DNA of 64,000 bases from positions 434,001 through 498,000 of the forward strand of contig NZ_PDWQ01000001.1 in NCBI RefSeq assembly GCF_010211745.1. Reading direction: 5' to 3'. This stretch comes from Pseudoxanthomonas kalamensis DSM 18571 (GTDB taxonomy: Bacteria; Pseudomonadota; Gammaproteobacteria; Xanthomonadales; Xanthomonadaceae). The notes under the pieces were generated by a model, which was given only the letters and a program-made list of their open reading frames with translations, was not told where the DNA came from and did not search any database. The translations under genes and the position numbers were made by a program. Each line of letters begins with the position of its first letter. Position 1 is the stretch's first letter. Of the stretch, positions 49,162 to 57,735 are shown one piece after another.

Positions 49162-49745
49162 AGGTAGTGCCGGGAAATGAGCAGCTTGGCCACGCCGTAG
49201 GTGGCGCACAGGCAGGGAAACACCCACAGCATTGCCGCGCTGGCGGGGATGTCGATCAGGCTCGCCGTCTGCAGGAAACCGGCTGTCATGTAGCCGGCGC
49301 CGAGGATGCCGCCGGAAATGGCCAGCGATTCCAGCTCGATCCGGCGCTGCATCTCGTCCGAATCGCGGATGAAGCGGGCTACCGCGCGGATCGCCAGCAC
49401 GATCAGTCCAGCGGGCAGCAGGGCGATCAGCACGCGCAGGCCGACCGCATCGACTCGCTGCAGCAAGGGCTTCCACACCAGCATGACGCCGACGTAGGCG
49501 GCCATCGGCGGCGTGAATTCGCGGTAGTAGCGGCGAGTCAACGCCGGCGGCGCCGAATCGCGGAGATTGCCCGGCCAGAACCAGACCAGGGCCGAGGCGA
49601 ACAGCCCGGTGGCACCGATACCGGCCAACATGCCGAGCAGGGACGCGTCGATTGGCAACTTCAGCCACAGGCCCAGCCCGCCGAAACCGAGCAAGGCCAA
49701 GCTGCACAGCAGCAGGACCAGCGCCCAGCGCTTGCAGCCGCTCAT
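49158..49745 (-). CDS. Membrane protein, partner of XRE regulator
   Basis: A 195-residue polytopic protein starting MSGCKRWALVLLLCSLALLGF, with about five hydrophobic segments. The cytoplasmic motif FIRDSDEMQRRIELESLAISGGILGAGYMTAGFLQ is characteristic of small membrane proteins encoded next to short XRE regulators (DExQRRI pattern, from memory of that family). It overlaps both neighbours by 4 bases, upstream small ORF and downstream regulator, so all three are translationally coupled. No enzymatic motif is seen. It may sense membrane or envelope state and pass it to the regulator, which is inference only. Confidence 0.82.
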   Translation of the reverse strand: MSGCKRWALVLLLCSLALLGFGGLGLWLKLPIDASLLGMLAGIGATGLFASALVWFWPGNLRDSAPPALTRRYYREFTPPMAAYVGVMLVWKPLLQRVDAVGLRVLIALLPAGLIVLAIRAVARFIRDSDEMQRRIELESLAISGGILGAGYMTAGFLQTASLIDIPASAAMLWVFPCLCATYGVAKLLISRHYL

Positions 49746-49891
49746 CGGCAGTCGTCTCGCCGTGCGGGCGCCAAGGCGATCAGGGCGCAACCGAGGACAA
49801 AGAAGGCCGGTTGGCGTAGGCCGACGACCAGGAAGGCCATGCCGATTGCCAGGTAGGGCGTCGGGCGAGAACGGACGGTGCAGGGGCGCAT
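49742..49891 (-). CDS. Small membrane protein, first gene of XRE operon
   Basis: A 49-residue protein, [49 protein letters not shown], with one or two short hydrophobic helices (about residues 12-41). The stop overlaps the next gene start (ATGA), and the promoter/operator block lies right upstream, which supports expression although no clear ribosome binding site is seen. I recognise no family. The predicted mRNA leader is only about 23 bases. Confidence 0.65.
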   Translation of the reverse strand: MRPCTVRSRPTPYLAIGMAFLVVGLRQPAFFVLGCALIALAPARRDDCR

Positions 49892-49900
49892 GGGAGACTT

Positions 49901-49960
49901 GTCAAGGAAACTTGACACACAAGATATCGACGCCCGCACGGCGTGTCAAGCAAACTTTAC
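49901..49960 (-). promoter_or_regulatory. Promoter with two palindromic operators, XRE operon
   Basis: On the minus strand TTGACA (forward 49944-49949) and TATCTT (forward 49921-49926) are exactly 17 bases apart. Two related palindromes flank them: GTCAAGcaaaCTTTAC (49945-49960) covers the -35, and GTCAAGgaaaCTTGAC (49901-49916, perfect 6-base arms) covers the predicted start of transcription near 49914. A repressor bound at both sites would block polymerase. The XRE protein encoded in the same operon is the obvious candidate. Confidence 0.85.
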
Positions 49961-49961
49961 A

Positions 49962-50714
49962 TTACTTGCCTGCGGTGTACTTCTCGCGCCGGATCCGGGC
50001 CGGTCCCAAACCGGCGGCGGTCAGCGTCTCGACGCAGGCGTCGACCATGCCCGGATTGCCGCACAGGTAGGCGATGTCGCCATCGGCATCCGGCTCGAGC
50101 TCGCCGAGGAACTGCTGCACGTAACCGTGGCGCATGTCCGGATGCGGATCGGCCGGCAGCCCGCGCGAAAAGCAGGGCATGAAGCGGAAACCCGGATGCG
50201 CGTCGGCGAAGGTGCGGAACTCGTCGCCGTACAGCAGGTCTTCCGCGCTGCGCACGCCGAACAGCAGCACGACCTCGACGCCGCGCTCGGCCATCAGCCG
50301 TTCCAGCTGCGGCAGCATCGCGCGATACGGTGTCACCCCGGTGCCGGTGGCCACCAGCAGGTAGCGGCGGTTGGCATCGTCGGGCAACAGGCAGAAGCGG
50401 CCGTAGGGGCCGTTACCGGCCACCGTTCCTCCGGGCTCCAGTGCGGTCAGCAGCTCGGTAGCCACGCCGCCGGGCATATGGCTGACCGCGATCTCGATGG
50501 TGTCGTCGGGCGTCGGCGCATGCGTGCGTGGCATCGCCAGCGAGTAGCTGCGCCGCGCCACGCCGCCGTCGGCCAGCGGAACATGCAGCTGCAGGAACTG
50601 TCCGGGCTGGAAATCCAGCGCCTGGCCGTCGCCGCGGACGAAGGTGTAATGACCGACCGACGGCGACAGCATGCGTCGCGCCAGCAGTTTCAGCGGGAAG
50701 GAGGGAATGGCCAA
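49962..50714 (-). CDS. fpr: Ferredoxin/flavodoxin-NADP+ reductase
   Basis: A 250-residue FAD/NAD(P)-binding oxidoreductase exchanging electrons between NADPH and ferredoxin or flavodoxin. FAD-binding motif is RRSYSLAMPR. NADP-binding motifs are LLVATGTGVTPYRAMLPQLE, VVLLFGVRSAEDLLYGDEF and the C-terminal AYLCGNPGMVDACVETLTAAGL, with the last residues REKYTAGK. The most plausible start is TTG (MAIPSFPLKLLARRMLSPSVGHYTF); an internal ATG at 50672 (MLSPSVGHY) is an alternative that would shorten the FAD domain. It is divergent from the YadGH-type exporter. Confidence 0.85.
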   Translation of the reverse strand: MAIPSFPLKLLARRMLSPSVGHYTFVRGDGQALDFQPGQFLQLHVPLADGGVARRSYSLAMPRTHAPTPDDTIEIAVSHMPGGVATELLTALEPGGTVAGNGPYGRFCLLPDDANRRYLLVATGTGVTPYRAMLPQLERLMAERGVEVVLLFGVRSAEDLLYGDEFRTFADAHPGFRFMPCFSRGLPADPHPDMRHGYVQQFLGELEPDADGDIAYLCGNPGMVDACVETLTAAGLGPARIRREKYTAGK

Positions 50715-50801
50715 GCCGATGGAACGCTCTGGTGCCGGGGCGCGCCCGGCGGGGCACCTATAATAAGCGCGCACCCTCGCATCCGCGCCGCAAGGCAGTA
50801 C

Positions 50802-51770
50802 ATGGCATCGCCCACAGACACGATTTCTTCCGTCCCCGCGCTTTCGGTCCGGGATTTGCGCAAGACCTACGACAATGGCGTGCAGGCGCTGAAAGGCGTG
50901 TCGCTGCAGGTGATGCCCGGCGACTTCTTCGCCCTGCTCGGCCCCAACGGTGCCGGCAAGAGCACCCTGATCGGGATCGTGTCCTCGCTGGTCAACAAGA
51001 GTTCCGGCGAGGTCGAACTGTTCGGCGTCGATCAGCAGGCGCAGCGTGACGCGGCGATGCGGCTGATCGGATTGGTGCCGCAGGAAATCAACTTCAACCT
51101 GTTCGAGAAACCGTTCGACATCCTGGTCAACTACGCCGGCTTCTACGGCATCCCGCGCGCCGAGGCCGCACAGCGCGCCGAGCAGGAACTGCGCGCCGCG
51201 CAGTTGTGGGACAAGGCCTTCCTGATGAGCCGCACGCTGTCCGGCGGCATGAAACGCAGGCTGATGATTGCCCGCGCGATGATGACCCGGCCAAGGCTGC
51301 TGATCCTCGACGAACCCACCGCCGGTGTCGACATCGAGATCCGCCGCGGCATGTGGAGCACGCTGCGCGCGATCAACGCTGCCGGCACCACGATCATCCT
51401 GACGACCCATTACCTGGAAGAAGCCGAAAGCCTGTGCCGCAACCTGGCCATCATCAACCACGGCCGGATCGTCGAGCAGGGACCGATGCGCGAGCTGCTG
51501 GCCAAGCTGGACGTGGAAGGCTTCCTGTTCGACATCGAAGGCAGCTTGCCGGCGCAATTGCCGCAGATCGAGGGCGCGGTGCTGCTGGCCAGCGACAGCC
51601 ACACGCTGGATCTGGACATGCCGCGCGAGATGGATCTGAACCGGGTGTTCGCCGAATTGCAGGCCGCCGGCATCCGTGTCCGCTCGATGCGGACCAAGTC
51701 GAACCGGCTGGAAGAACTGTTCGTGCGTCTGACCAACGGTGACGCGGGCGCCAAGGAGGACGCGGCATGA
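50802..51770 (+). CDS. ABC transporter ATP-binding protein, YadG-type
   Basis: A 322-residue ABC ATPase starting MASPTDTISSVPALSVRDLRKTYDNGVQALKGVSLQV. Walker A is LLGPNGAGKSTLIG (about residues 47-60), Q-loop GLVPQEINFNLFEKPFDILVNYAG, signature TLSGGMKRRLMIARAM, Walker B LLILDEPTAGVDI and switch His in TTHYLEEAE. The QEINF and GGMKRRL features match the YadG group of two-component ABC-2 exporters. An extra C-terminal domain of about 80 residues is present. The stop overlaps the start of the permease gene (ATGA). The substrate is unknown. Confidence 0.92.
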   Translation: MASPTDTISSVPALSVRDLRKTYDNGVQALKGVSLQVMPGDFFALLGPNGAGKSTLIGIVSSLVNKSSGEVELFGVDQQAQRDAAMRLIGLVPQEINFNLFEKPFDILVNYAGFYGIPRAEAAQRAEQELRAAQLWDKAFLMSRTLSGGMKRRLMIARAMMTRPRLLILDEPTAGVDIEIRRGMWSTLRAINAAGTTIILTTHYLEEAESLCRNLAIINHGRIVEQGPMRELLAKLDVEGFLFDIEGSLPAQLPQIEGAVLLASDSHTLDLDMPREMDLNRVFAELQAAGIRVRSMRTKSNRLEELFVRLTNGDAGAKEDAA

Positions 51771-52582
51771 GTACGCAACCGGTCGCAACAACGGCGGACC
51801 GCGAGCCGAGCGTCACCCGCCGCAATCTGGTGGCGCTGGCCACCATCGTCCGTCGCGAGGTGACCCGCATCCTGCGCATCTGGGGCCAGACCCTGGTACC
51901 GCCGGCGATCACCATGACCCTGTATTTCCTGATCTTCGGTGGTCTGATCGGCTCCCGGGTCGGCGACATGGGCGGCTACAGCTACATGGAGTTCATCGTC
52001 CCCGGCCTGGTGATGATGAGCGTGATCCAGAACAGCTACGGCAACATTTCCTCCAGCTTCTTCGGTGCCAAGTTCGGCCGCCATATCGAGGAGATGCTGG
52101 TCAGCCCGATGCCGAACTGGGTGATCCTGGGCGGCTACGTCGCTGGCGCGGTGCTGCGCGGGCTGATGGTCGGGGCAATCGTGATGGTCATTGCCATGTG
52201 CTTCACTCAGGTGCGCGTCCCGCACCCGCTGGTCACCCTGAGCACGGTGCTGCTGGGGGCGACGATCTTTTCGCTGGCCGGCTTCATCAATGCGGTCTAC
52301 GCCAGGAAGTTCGACGATGTGGCGATCGTGCCGACCTTCATCCTGACCCCGCTGACCTACCTGGGCGGCGTGTTCTACTCGGTCAAGCTGCTGCCGCCGT
52401 GGGCCGAGGCAGCCACCCATGCCAACCCGATCTTCTACATGGTCAACGCCTTCCGCTACGGCCTGCTTGGCAGCAGTGACGTGCCGCTGTGGCTGGCCTA
52501 CGCGTTGATGCTGGGGTTCGTCGTGGCGCTGGGCGCACTGGGCCTGTGGCTGCTCAAGCGTGGCGTGGGATTGCGCAGCTGA
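51767..52582 (+). CDS. ABC transporter permease, YadH-type
   Basis: A 271-residue ABC-2 type permease paired with the preceding ATPase. It starts MSTQPVATTADREPSVTRRNLVALATIVRREVTRILRIWGQTLVPPAITMTLYFLIFGGLIGSRVG. Six membrane helices are predicted. The region SYMEFIVPGLVMMSVIQNSYGNISSSFFGAKFGRHIEEMLVSPMPNW is conserved in YadH. The segment IVPTFILTPLTYLGGVFYSVKLLPPWAE, followed by NPIFYMVNAFRYGLLG, is the ABC-2 signature region. It forms an operon with the ATPase by ATGA overlap. Convergent tatD ends 90 bases away; no clear terminator is seen. Confidence 0.92.
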   Translation: MSTQPVATTADREPSVTRRNLVALATIVRREVTRILRIWGQTLVPPAITMTLYFLIFGGLIGSRVGDMGGYSYMEFIVPGLVMMSVIQNSYGNISSSFFGAKFGRHIEEMLVSPMPNWVILGGYVAGAVLRGLMVGAIVMVIAMCFTQVRVPHPLVTLSTVLLGATIFSLAGFINAVYARKFDDVAIVPTFILTPLTYLGGVFYSVKLLPPWAEAATHANPIFYMVNAFRYGLLGSSDVPLWLAYALMLGFVVALGALGLWLLKRGVGLRS

Positions 52583-52672
52583 GGCATTGCGGGCCTTGCC
52601 GCACGCTCACGATTGCGTGCGAGACTGCGAGTGGCCGGCACAACATGCTGGTGATCTGCGAAGTGGTGAACG

Positions 52673-53479
52673 TCAACCAGGACTGAGCGCGTCCGGTAGG
52701 CGGAAAAACGCGCGCGCGGTTGCCGTGCTGGCGGCCGCCGCCTCCGCCGCGTCCACGCCACGGTCGCGCGCCAGTTCCTCGACGATGTGCGGCAGGAAGG
52801 CCGGCTCGTTGCGACGGTCCTTCGGCATCGGTTTGAGCGTGCGCGGCAGCAGGTAGGGGGCGTCGGTCTCGACCATCAGCCGGTTGGCGGGGATGTTCTT
52901 CATCAGTTCGCGCAGGTGTTGCCCGCGGCGCTCGTCGCACAGCCAGCCGGTGATGCCGATGTGCCAGTCGCGGTCCAGATAGTCGAACAGCTCTTCGCGG
53001 CTGCCGGTGAAGCAATGGACCACGACCGGACCGAGCCGGCCGTTGAAGTTGCGCAGCATCGCCATGAAATCGTCGTGCGCGTCGCGCTGGTGCAGGAACA
53101 GCGGTTTGCCGTTCTCGCTGGCTAACTGTAACTGACGCTCGAACGCCTTGCGTTGCGCCGGCCGTGGCGAGAAGTCGCGGAAATAGTCCAGCCCGCATTC
53201 GCCGACCGCGACAACTTCGGCATGCGCATGCAGGGCGCGCATCTCGGCGTCGCATTCGTCGGTGTACTCGCTGGCGTGGTGCGGATGCACGCCGGCAGTG
53301 GCGTACAGCACACCCGGATGCGCTTGAGCCAGGGCCAGCGCCTTCGGCGAGTGCTCGCGGCTGGCGCCGGTGACGATCATCCGTGTGACGCCGGCTTCGC
53401 GCGCGCGCTGTAACACCGCGTCGCGGTCGCGGTCGAAGCAGTCGTGGGTGAGGTTGGCGCCGATGTCGATCAGTTGCAT
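52673..53479 (-). CDS. tatD: TatD-family metal-dependent hydrolase
   Basis: A 268-residue TIM-barrel hydrolase of the TatD family, reported as a 3'-5' DNase/RNase in E. coli. Metal-binding motifs are DIGANLTHDCFDRD at the start, TAGVHPHHASEYTDE, AVGECGLDYFRDFSP, VVHCFTGSREEL and VETDAPYLLPR, all intact. MQLIDIGANLTH is the conserved opening, which fixes the start. The gene is not linked to tatABC. The 82 bases upstream, shared with hrpB, are almost filled by an inverted REP pair. Confidence 0.93.
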   Translation of the reverse strand: MQLIDIGANLTHDCFDRDRDAVLQRAREAGVTRMIVTGASREHSPKALALAQAHPGVLYATAGVHPHHASEYTDECDAEMRALHAHAEVVAVGECGLDYFRDFSPRPAQRKAFERQLQLASENGKPLFLHQRDAHDDFMAMLRNFNGRLGPVVVHCFTGSREELFDYLDRDWHIGITGWLCDERRGQHLRELMKNIPANRLMVETDAPYLLPRTLKPMPKDRRNEPAFLPHIVEELARDRGVDAAEAAAASTATARAFFRLPDALSPG

Positions 53480-53485
53480 GGCGCC

Positions 53486-53555
53486 ATTGTAGGAGCGGCG
53501 TCAGTCGCAAAGAAGTATTGATGGAAAACATCGCGGCTGACGCCTCTCCTACAAT
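53486..53555. repeat. Inverted pair of GTAG-type REP elements (BIME-like)
   Basis: A 23-base element beginning ATTGTAGGAGCGGCGTCAG (53486-53508) recurs in inverted orientation at 53533-53555, with 21 of 23 matches after reverse complementing and a 24-base spacer between. The GTAGGAGCGGC...CAGnCGC form matches the GTAG-headed palindromic repeats common in Stenotrophomonas, Lysobacter and Xanthomonas. The pair fills the gap between the tatD and hrpB start codons. No RAYT transposase gene is in the window. Confidence 0.8.
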
Positions 53556-53561
53556 AGGCCG

Positions 53562-56063
53562 ATGCCTGTCGTCGACTTCCCGATCGATCCGCTGCTGCCG
53601 GACATCCGCCGCAGCCTGGCCGCGCATCCGCGGCTGGTGCTGGAAGCGGCGCCGGGCGCCGGCAAGACCACCCGGGTGCCGCCGGCGCTGCTGGACGAGG
53701 GCTGGCTAGGCGGGCGCCGGATCGTGATGCTGGAGCCGCGTCGGGTGGCCGCACGGGTGGCGGCGGGCTTCATGGCGAGTACTCAAGGCGAGGCGGTCGG
53801 CGACACGGTCGGCTATCGGATCCGCTTCGACAACAAGGTCGGGCCGCGCACCCGGATCGAAGTCGTGACCGAAGGCATCCTGACCCGGATGATCCAGGAC
53901 GACCCGACGCTGGAAGGCGTCGGGGCGCTGCTGTTCGACGAATTCCACGAACGCCACCTGGCGGCCGACCTCGGCTTGGCGTTGGCGCTGGACGTGCAGC
54001 AGTCGTTGCGCGAGGACCTGCGCATCGTGGTGATGTCGGCCACGCTGGACGGCGAGCGACTGGCGCGCTGGCTGGAGGCGCCGCGCCTGAGCAGCCACGG
54101 CCGGGCGTATCCGGTGCAGATCGCACACTTTCCCGCGCGCCGCGAGGAAACGCGGGAAGCGCAGGCGGTGCGAGCCGCGTTGCAAGCATTGTCACAGTAC
54201 CCCGGCGATGTGCTGGTATTCCTGCCCGGGCAGCGCGAGATTGCCCGTGTGCAGGCCGCGCTGGAAGCGACCGCACCCGACGCCGATGTGTTGCCGCTGC
54301 ACGGCGAACTGCCGGTCGAGCAGCAGTCGCGGGTATTGCAGCCCGCGCCAGACGGCCGCCGCCGCGTGGTGCTGGCGACCAATGTCGCCGAATCCTCGGT
54401 GACCCTGCCCGGCGTGCGGGTGGTGATCGACGCCGGGCTCGCACGCGAACCGCGCTACGACCCCAACAGCGGATTCTCGCGACTGGATGCGGTAGCGATC
54501 AGCCAGGCCTCGGCCGACCAGCGCGCCGGCCGCGCCGGCCGGGTCGCCGACGGTTGGGCGTACCGGTTGTGGCCGGCCTCGCAGCGGCTGGAACCGCAAC
54601 GCGCGGCGGAGATTGCCCAGGTCGAGCTGGCCGGGCTGGCGCTGGAACTGGCGGCCTGGGGCAGCGATACCCTGCGCTTTCCCGATCCACCGCCGCCGGG
54701 TGCATTGGCGGCGGCACGCGAACTGCTGCAACGGCTGGGCGCGCTGACGGACGACGGCGCGATCACCGCGTCCGGCCGACGCATGCTGGCACTGGGCACG
54801 CATCCGCGACTGGCAGCGATGCTGCTGGCCGCGCGCCCGCCGCGCGAGCAGGCGCTGGCCGCCGACCTGGCCGCGCTGCTGGAAGCGCGCGATCCGCTGC
54901 GTTCGCGCTCGGACGCGCTGGCCGAACGCTGGCGTGCGCTGGCCGCTTTCCGTGCTGGCCGGGTTTCGACTTCGGCCAGCCGTGGTGCGCTGGCCGCCCT
55001 CGACGCGGCGTCGAAGCAATGGCGCCGTCGCCTGCGCAGCGAGGCGCGTCCACCGGACGAAATCGAAGCGCACGAACTGGGCGACCTGCTGATCCATGCG
55101 TTTCCCGATCGCATCGCCTTCCGTCACCGCGACGATTCGTTGCGCTACCAGCTGGCCAACGGGCGCATGGCCAAGCTGTTCGATGACAGCGCGCTGCGTG
55201 GCGAGCCGTGGCTGGTCGCCAGCGAACTGCGCCACGAGATGCGCGGCGACGCCCTGCTGCTGCGCGCCGCGCCGGTTGACGAGGCGCGGCTGCGCGCGGA
55301 GTTTCCGCAGCGTTTTGTCGAACACGAAGGCGCGATCTGGGATGCGGACAAGCATGCGCTGGTGGCGCGGCGCGAGTCGCGCTTCGACCGGATCGTGCTG
55401 GACAGCCGGCCGGCCGGTCGCATCGATCCCGCGCAAGCGGCGCAGGCGCTGACCGAGGCCGTGCGCGAGTCGGGCCTGCAACTGCTGCCGTGGACCGACG
55501 CGCTGCGACAATGGCAGGCGCGGGTCGAATCGCTGCGCCAGTGGATGCCCGAGCTGGGGTTGCCCGAACGTAGCGATGACGCGCTGTTGGCGACGCTGGA
55601 CGACTGGCTGCGGCCGGCCTTCGCCGGCAAGACGCGGTTGGATGCGCTGTCCGAAAGCGAATTCGGCGAGGCCTTGAAGACCGGCATCGACTGGCCGTTG
55701 CGGCAGAAACTGGACGCGCTGGTCCCGACCCGCATCGTCGTGCCTTCGGGCCTGGAACGCCGGATCGAATACGCACTGGACCACGCTGGAGCACCGCAGC
55801 CGCCGGTGCTGGCGGTCAAGCTGCAGGAGCTGTTCGGCCTGGCCGAAACGCCGCGGATCGCCGACGGACGGGTGCCGCTGCTGCTGCACCTACTCTCGCC
55901 CGGCGGCAAGCCGTTGCAGGTCACCGCCGACCTGCGCAACTTCTGGGACACCATCTATGCCGAAGTGAAGAAGGAAATGAAGGGGCGCTATCCGAAGCAT
56001 CCGTGGCCGGATGACCCATGGACCGCAACTGCATCGCATCGCGCCAAGTCGCGAGGGACGTGA
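53562..56063 (+). CDS. hrpB: ATP-dependent RNA helicase HrpB
   Basis: HrpB is a DEAH-box helicase with unknown cellular substrate. The 833-residue protein has motif I LEAAPGAGKTTRVPPALL (about residues 30-45), motif II LLFDEFHERHLAADLGLAL (DEFH), motif III VVMSATLDG and motif VI SQASADQRAGRAGR. The HrpB-specific C-terminal region contains LLDWLRPAFAGKTRLDAL-like DDWLRPAFAGKTRLDALSE and ends YPKHPWPDDPWTATASHRAKSRGT, the standard tail. Length matches E. coli (809-824). The start MPVVDFPIDPLLPDI lies six bases after the REP pair, leaving little room for a leader. Confidence 0.95.
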   Translation: MPVVDFPIDPLLPDIRRSLAAHPRLVLEAAPGAGKTTRVPPALLDEGWLGGRRIVMLEPRRVAARVAAGFMASTQGEAVGDTVGYRIRFDNKVGPRTRIEVVTEGILTRMIQDDPTLEGVGALLFDEFHERHLAADLGLALALDVQQSLREDLRIVVMSATLDGERLARWLEAPRLSSHGRAYPVQIAHFPARREETREAQAVRAALQALSQYPGDVLVFLPGQREIARVQAALEATAPDADVLPLHGELPVEQQSRVLQPAPDGRRRVVLATNVAESSVTLPGVRVVIDAGLAREPRYDPNSGFSRLDAVAISQASADQRAGRAGRVADGWAYRLWPASQRLEPQRAAEIAQVELAGLALELAAWGSDTLRFPDPPPPGALAAARELLQRLGALTDDGAITASGRRMLALGTHPRLAAMLLAARPPREQALAADLAALLEARDPLRSRSDALAERWRALAAFRAGRVSTSASRGALAALDAASKQWRRRLRSEARPPDEIEAHELGDLLIHAFPDRIAFRHRDDSLRYQLANGRMAKLFDDSALRGEPWLVASELRHEMRGDALLLRAAPVDEARLRAEFPQRFVEHEGAIWDADKHALVARRESRFDRIVLDSRPAGRIDPAQAAQALTEAVRESGLQLLPWTDALRQWQARVESLRQWMPELGLPERSDDALLATLDDWLRPAFAGKTRLDALSESEFGEALKTGIDWPLRQKLDALVPTRIVVPSGLERRIEYALDHAGAPQPPVLAVKLQELFGLAETPRIADGRVPLLLHLLSPGGKPLQVTADLRNFWDTIYAEVKKEMKGRYPKHPWPDDPWTATASHRAKSRGT

Positions 56064-56153
56064 TCCGGGCATCGTCACGCGCCCAGCGCGTCGCGGCGTT
56101 ACCATCGCATCAGGCGCGGACTTCCTGTCCACGCATTCCCTCAGGAGTCGTCG

Positions 56154-56522
56154 ATGAGCAAGTTGGGCGAACTATCCGAACAGGCGCTGGAGCTGGCCGA
56201 AAAGCTCGGCGAGAAGTTGCAGCTGAGCGGCGACCAGGCCGGCAAGTGGCTGCAGACCGGCGCCGCGCTGGGCGTGGCGCGGGCCGGGGCGAAGACCGCC
56301 AAGGGCTTCGTCAAGCGCAACCCGGTCACCAGCGTAGCCATCGCCGCCGGCGTCGGGCTGCTGGCATTCGCGGCCTACCGCCGCCATCGCCGTGAAGCGC
56401 TGGAGGCATCGGTCGAAGGCGCATCGAAGCAGATCGTGGCACGCAAGCAGAGGGGCCAGCCGAAGGCGCTCGCGCCACCGCCGGCCAAGGCGCGTAAATC
56501 ACGAGTCGGCAAGACCGCTTGA
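56154..56522 (+). CDS. Small basic protein with one hydrophobic segment, function unknown
   Basis: A 122-residue protein starting MSKLGELSEQALELAEKLGEK, with an AGGAG ribosome binding site. An amphipathic helical head (about residues 1-50) is followed by a glycine/alanine hydrophobic segment (TSVAIAAGVGLLAFAAYRRHR, about residues 59-78) and a basic Lys/Arg/Pro/Ala tail. The layout recalls DUF883/ElaB-type ribosome- or membrane-associated proteins, but I would not assign the family by eye. It lies 90 bases after hrpB and converges on the pseudouridine synthase gene. Confidence 0.7.
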   Translation: MSKLGELSEQALELAEKLGEKLQLSGDQAGKWLQTGAALGVARAGAKTAKGFVKRNPVTSVAIAAGVGLLAFAAYRRHRREALEASVEGASKQIVARKQRGQPKALAPPPAKARKSRVGKTA

Positions 56523-56538
56523 GCTTGGGAAGCCGGCC

Positions 56539-57084
56539 TCAGGTCTGCGCCAGTTCGCGCCACTGCCCGGGTTGCAGGTCATCCAGCCGGTGCGGGCCGA
56601 TCGAGGTTCGCACCAAGCGCAGGGTCGGCAGACCGACTGCGGCGGTCATCCGCCGTACCTGGCGGTTGCGGCCTTCGCGGAGTGTCAATGACAGCCAGCT
56701 GTCCGGCACCATCTTGCGAAAGCGTACCGGCGGATCGCGCGGCCACAGCGGCGGGGCCGCAGGCAGGGACTCCGCCAGTGCCGGCAGCGTCGGACCATCC
56801 TTCAGGGTTACGCCAAGGCGCAGGGCCTCCAGTTGCGCAGGGTCGATGACGCCTTCCACCTGTACCCAATAGGTCTTCGGCTGCTTGTGCCTGGGATCGG
56901 TCAATTGGTGCGCCAGTGTGCCGTCGTCGGTCAGCAGCAGCAGGCCCTCGCTGTCGTAGTCCAGTCGCCCGGCGGGATACACGCCGGGAGGCAATCCGAA
57001 TCCGGCCAGCGTGCGTCGCGGCGGCATGCTGAGATCGGTGAACTGGCACAACACATTGAACGGCTTGTTGAAGGCGATCAGCAT
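56539..57084 (-). CDS. rluE: rRNA pseudouridine synthase, RluE-type
   Basis: A 181-residue pseudouridine synthase of the RsuA/RluE group. It starts [19 protein letters not shown] and lacks the N-terminal S4 domain, as RluE (U2457 of 23S rRNA in E. coli) does. The catalytic Asp is in [42 protein letters not shown]. The C-terminal [30 protein letters not shown] is the second family motif. I rejected the in-frame upstream start at 57138 because of the strong match at MLIAFNKP. Assignment to RluE and not RluF/RsuA rests on the missing S4 domain. Confidence 0.87.
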   Translation of the reverse strand: MLIAFNKPFNVLCQFTDLSMPPRRTLAGFGLPPGVYPAGRLDYDSEGLLLLTDDGTLAHQLTDPRHKQPKTYWVQVEGVIDPAQLEALRLGVTLKDGPTLPALAESLPAAPPLWPRDPPVRFRKMVPDSWLSLTLREGRNRQVRRMTAAVGLPTLRLVRTSIGPHRLDDLQPGQWRELAQT

Positions 57085-57159
57085 GAGTCGAAGGTAAAGA
57101 AGAGGTTGTAGCCGAACGAAGAGTCGTGCGAAGCCCATTATCGGTGCTGCGCGCCGGGA

Positions 57160-57735
57160 TCATGCGTCTTCGGCGTGATCTTCGGCGGCGGGCGCGATAT
57201 TTTGCGCGCCGCCGCGCGTCATCGACGCGAAGACGCCATCGCGGCGGACCCAAGCGTGATACAACGCCGCTCCCAGATGCGCCAGCACCAAGGCGAACAG
57301 CGCGTAACCGAAAGCGCCATGTGCCGTGCGCAGCAGCGCATACCATGCCGCATCGTGCGGCGCGATCGGCGGCAGATGCACACCGGCGAACAAGGGGATC
57401 GGATAGCCGCCGGCCGACAGCATGGCCCAGCCCAGCAACGGCATGGCCAGCATAACCGCGTACAGCAAACCGTGCGAAGCCCGTGCCGCGAGTGCCTGCA
57501 ATGCCGGCAGATCGGCCGGCAACGGGGGCGGCGGGCTGTGCCAGCGATGGAACAGACGCAGCAGGGCCAGCAGCAGGATCGCAATGCCCAGCGGTCGGTG
57601 GATGTCGATCAGCAACGGTCGCAGCGAGAGCGAGGCGACCATGCCGACGCCGATGAACAGCATCGCCAGGATCAGCACCGCCATGCCCCAGTGCAGGGTC
57701 CGCGCCAGCGCGTCGAAATGTCCATGGCGATTCAT
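57160..57735 (-). CDS. Cytochrome b561
   Basis: A 191-residue four-helix di-haem cytochrome b561 of the YodB/CybB family, an inner-membrane electron carrier. Likely haem-ligand histidines are in ARTLHWGMAVLIL, LLIDIHRPLGIAILLLAL, RASHGLLYAVMLAMPLLGW and LVLAHLGAALYHAWVRRDGVF. The motif RTAHGAFGYALFALVLAHLGAALYH is conserved. Its start overlaps the stop of the catalase gene (ATGA), so the two are expressed together. SrpA catalase plus cytochrome b561 next to an ECF sigma gene is a recurrent arrangement. Confidence 0.9.
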   Translation of the reverse strand: MNRHGHFDALARTLHWGMAVLILAMLFIGVGMVASLSLRPLLIDIHRPLGIAILLLALLRLFHRWHSPPPPLPADLPALQALAARASHGLLYAVMLAMPLLGWAMLSAGGYPIPLFAGVHLPPIAPHDAAWYALLRTAHGAFGYALFALVLAHLGAALYHAWVRRDGVFASMTRGGAQNIAPAAEDHAEDA

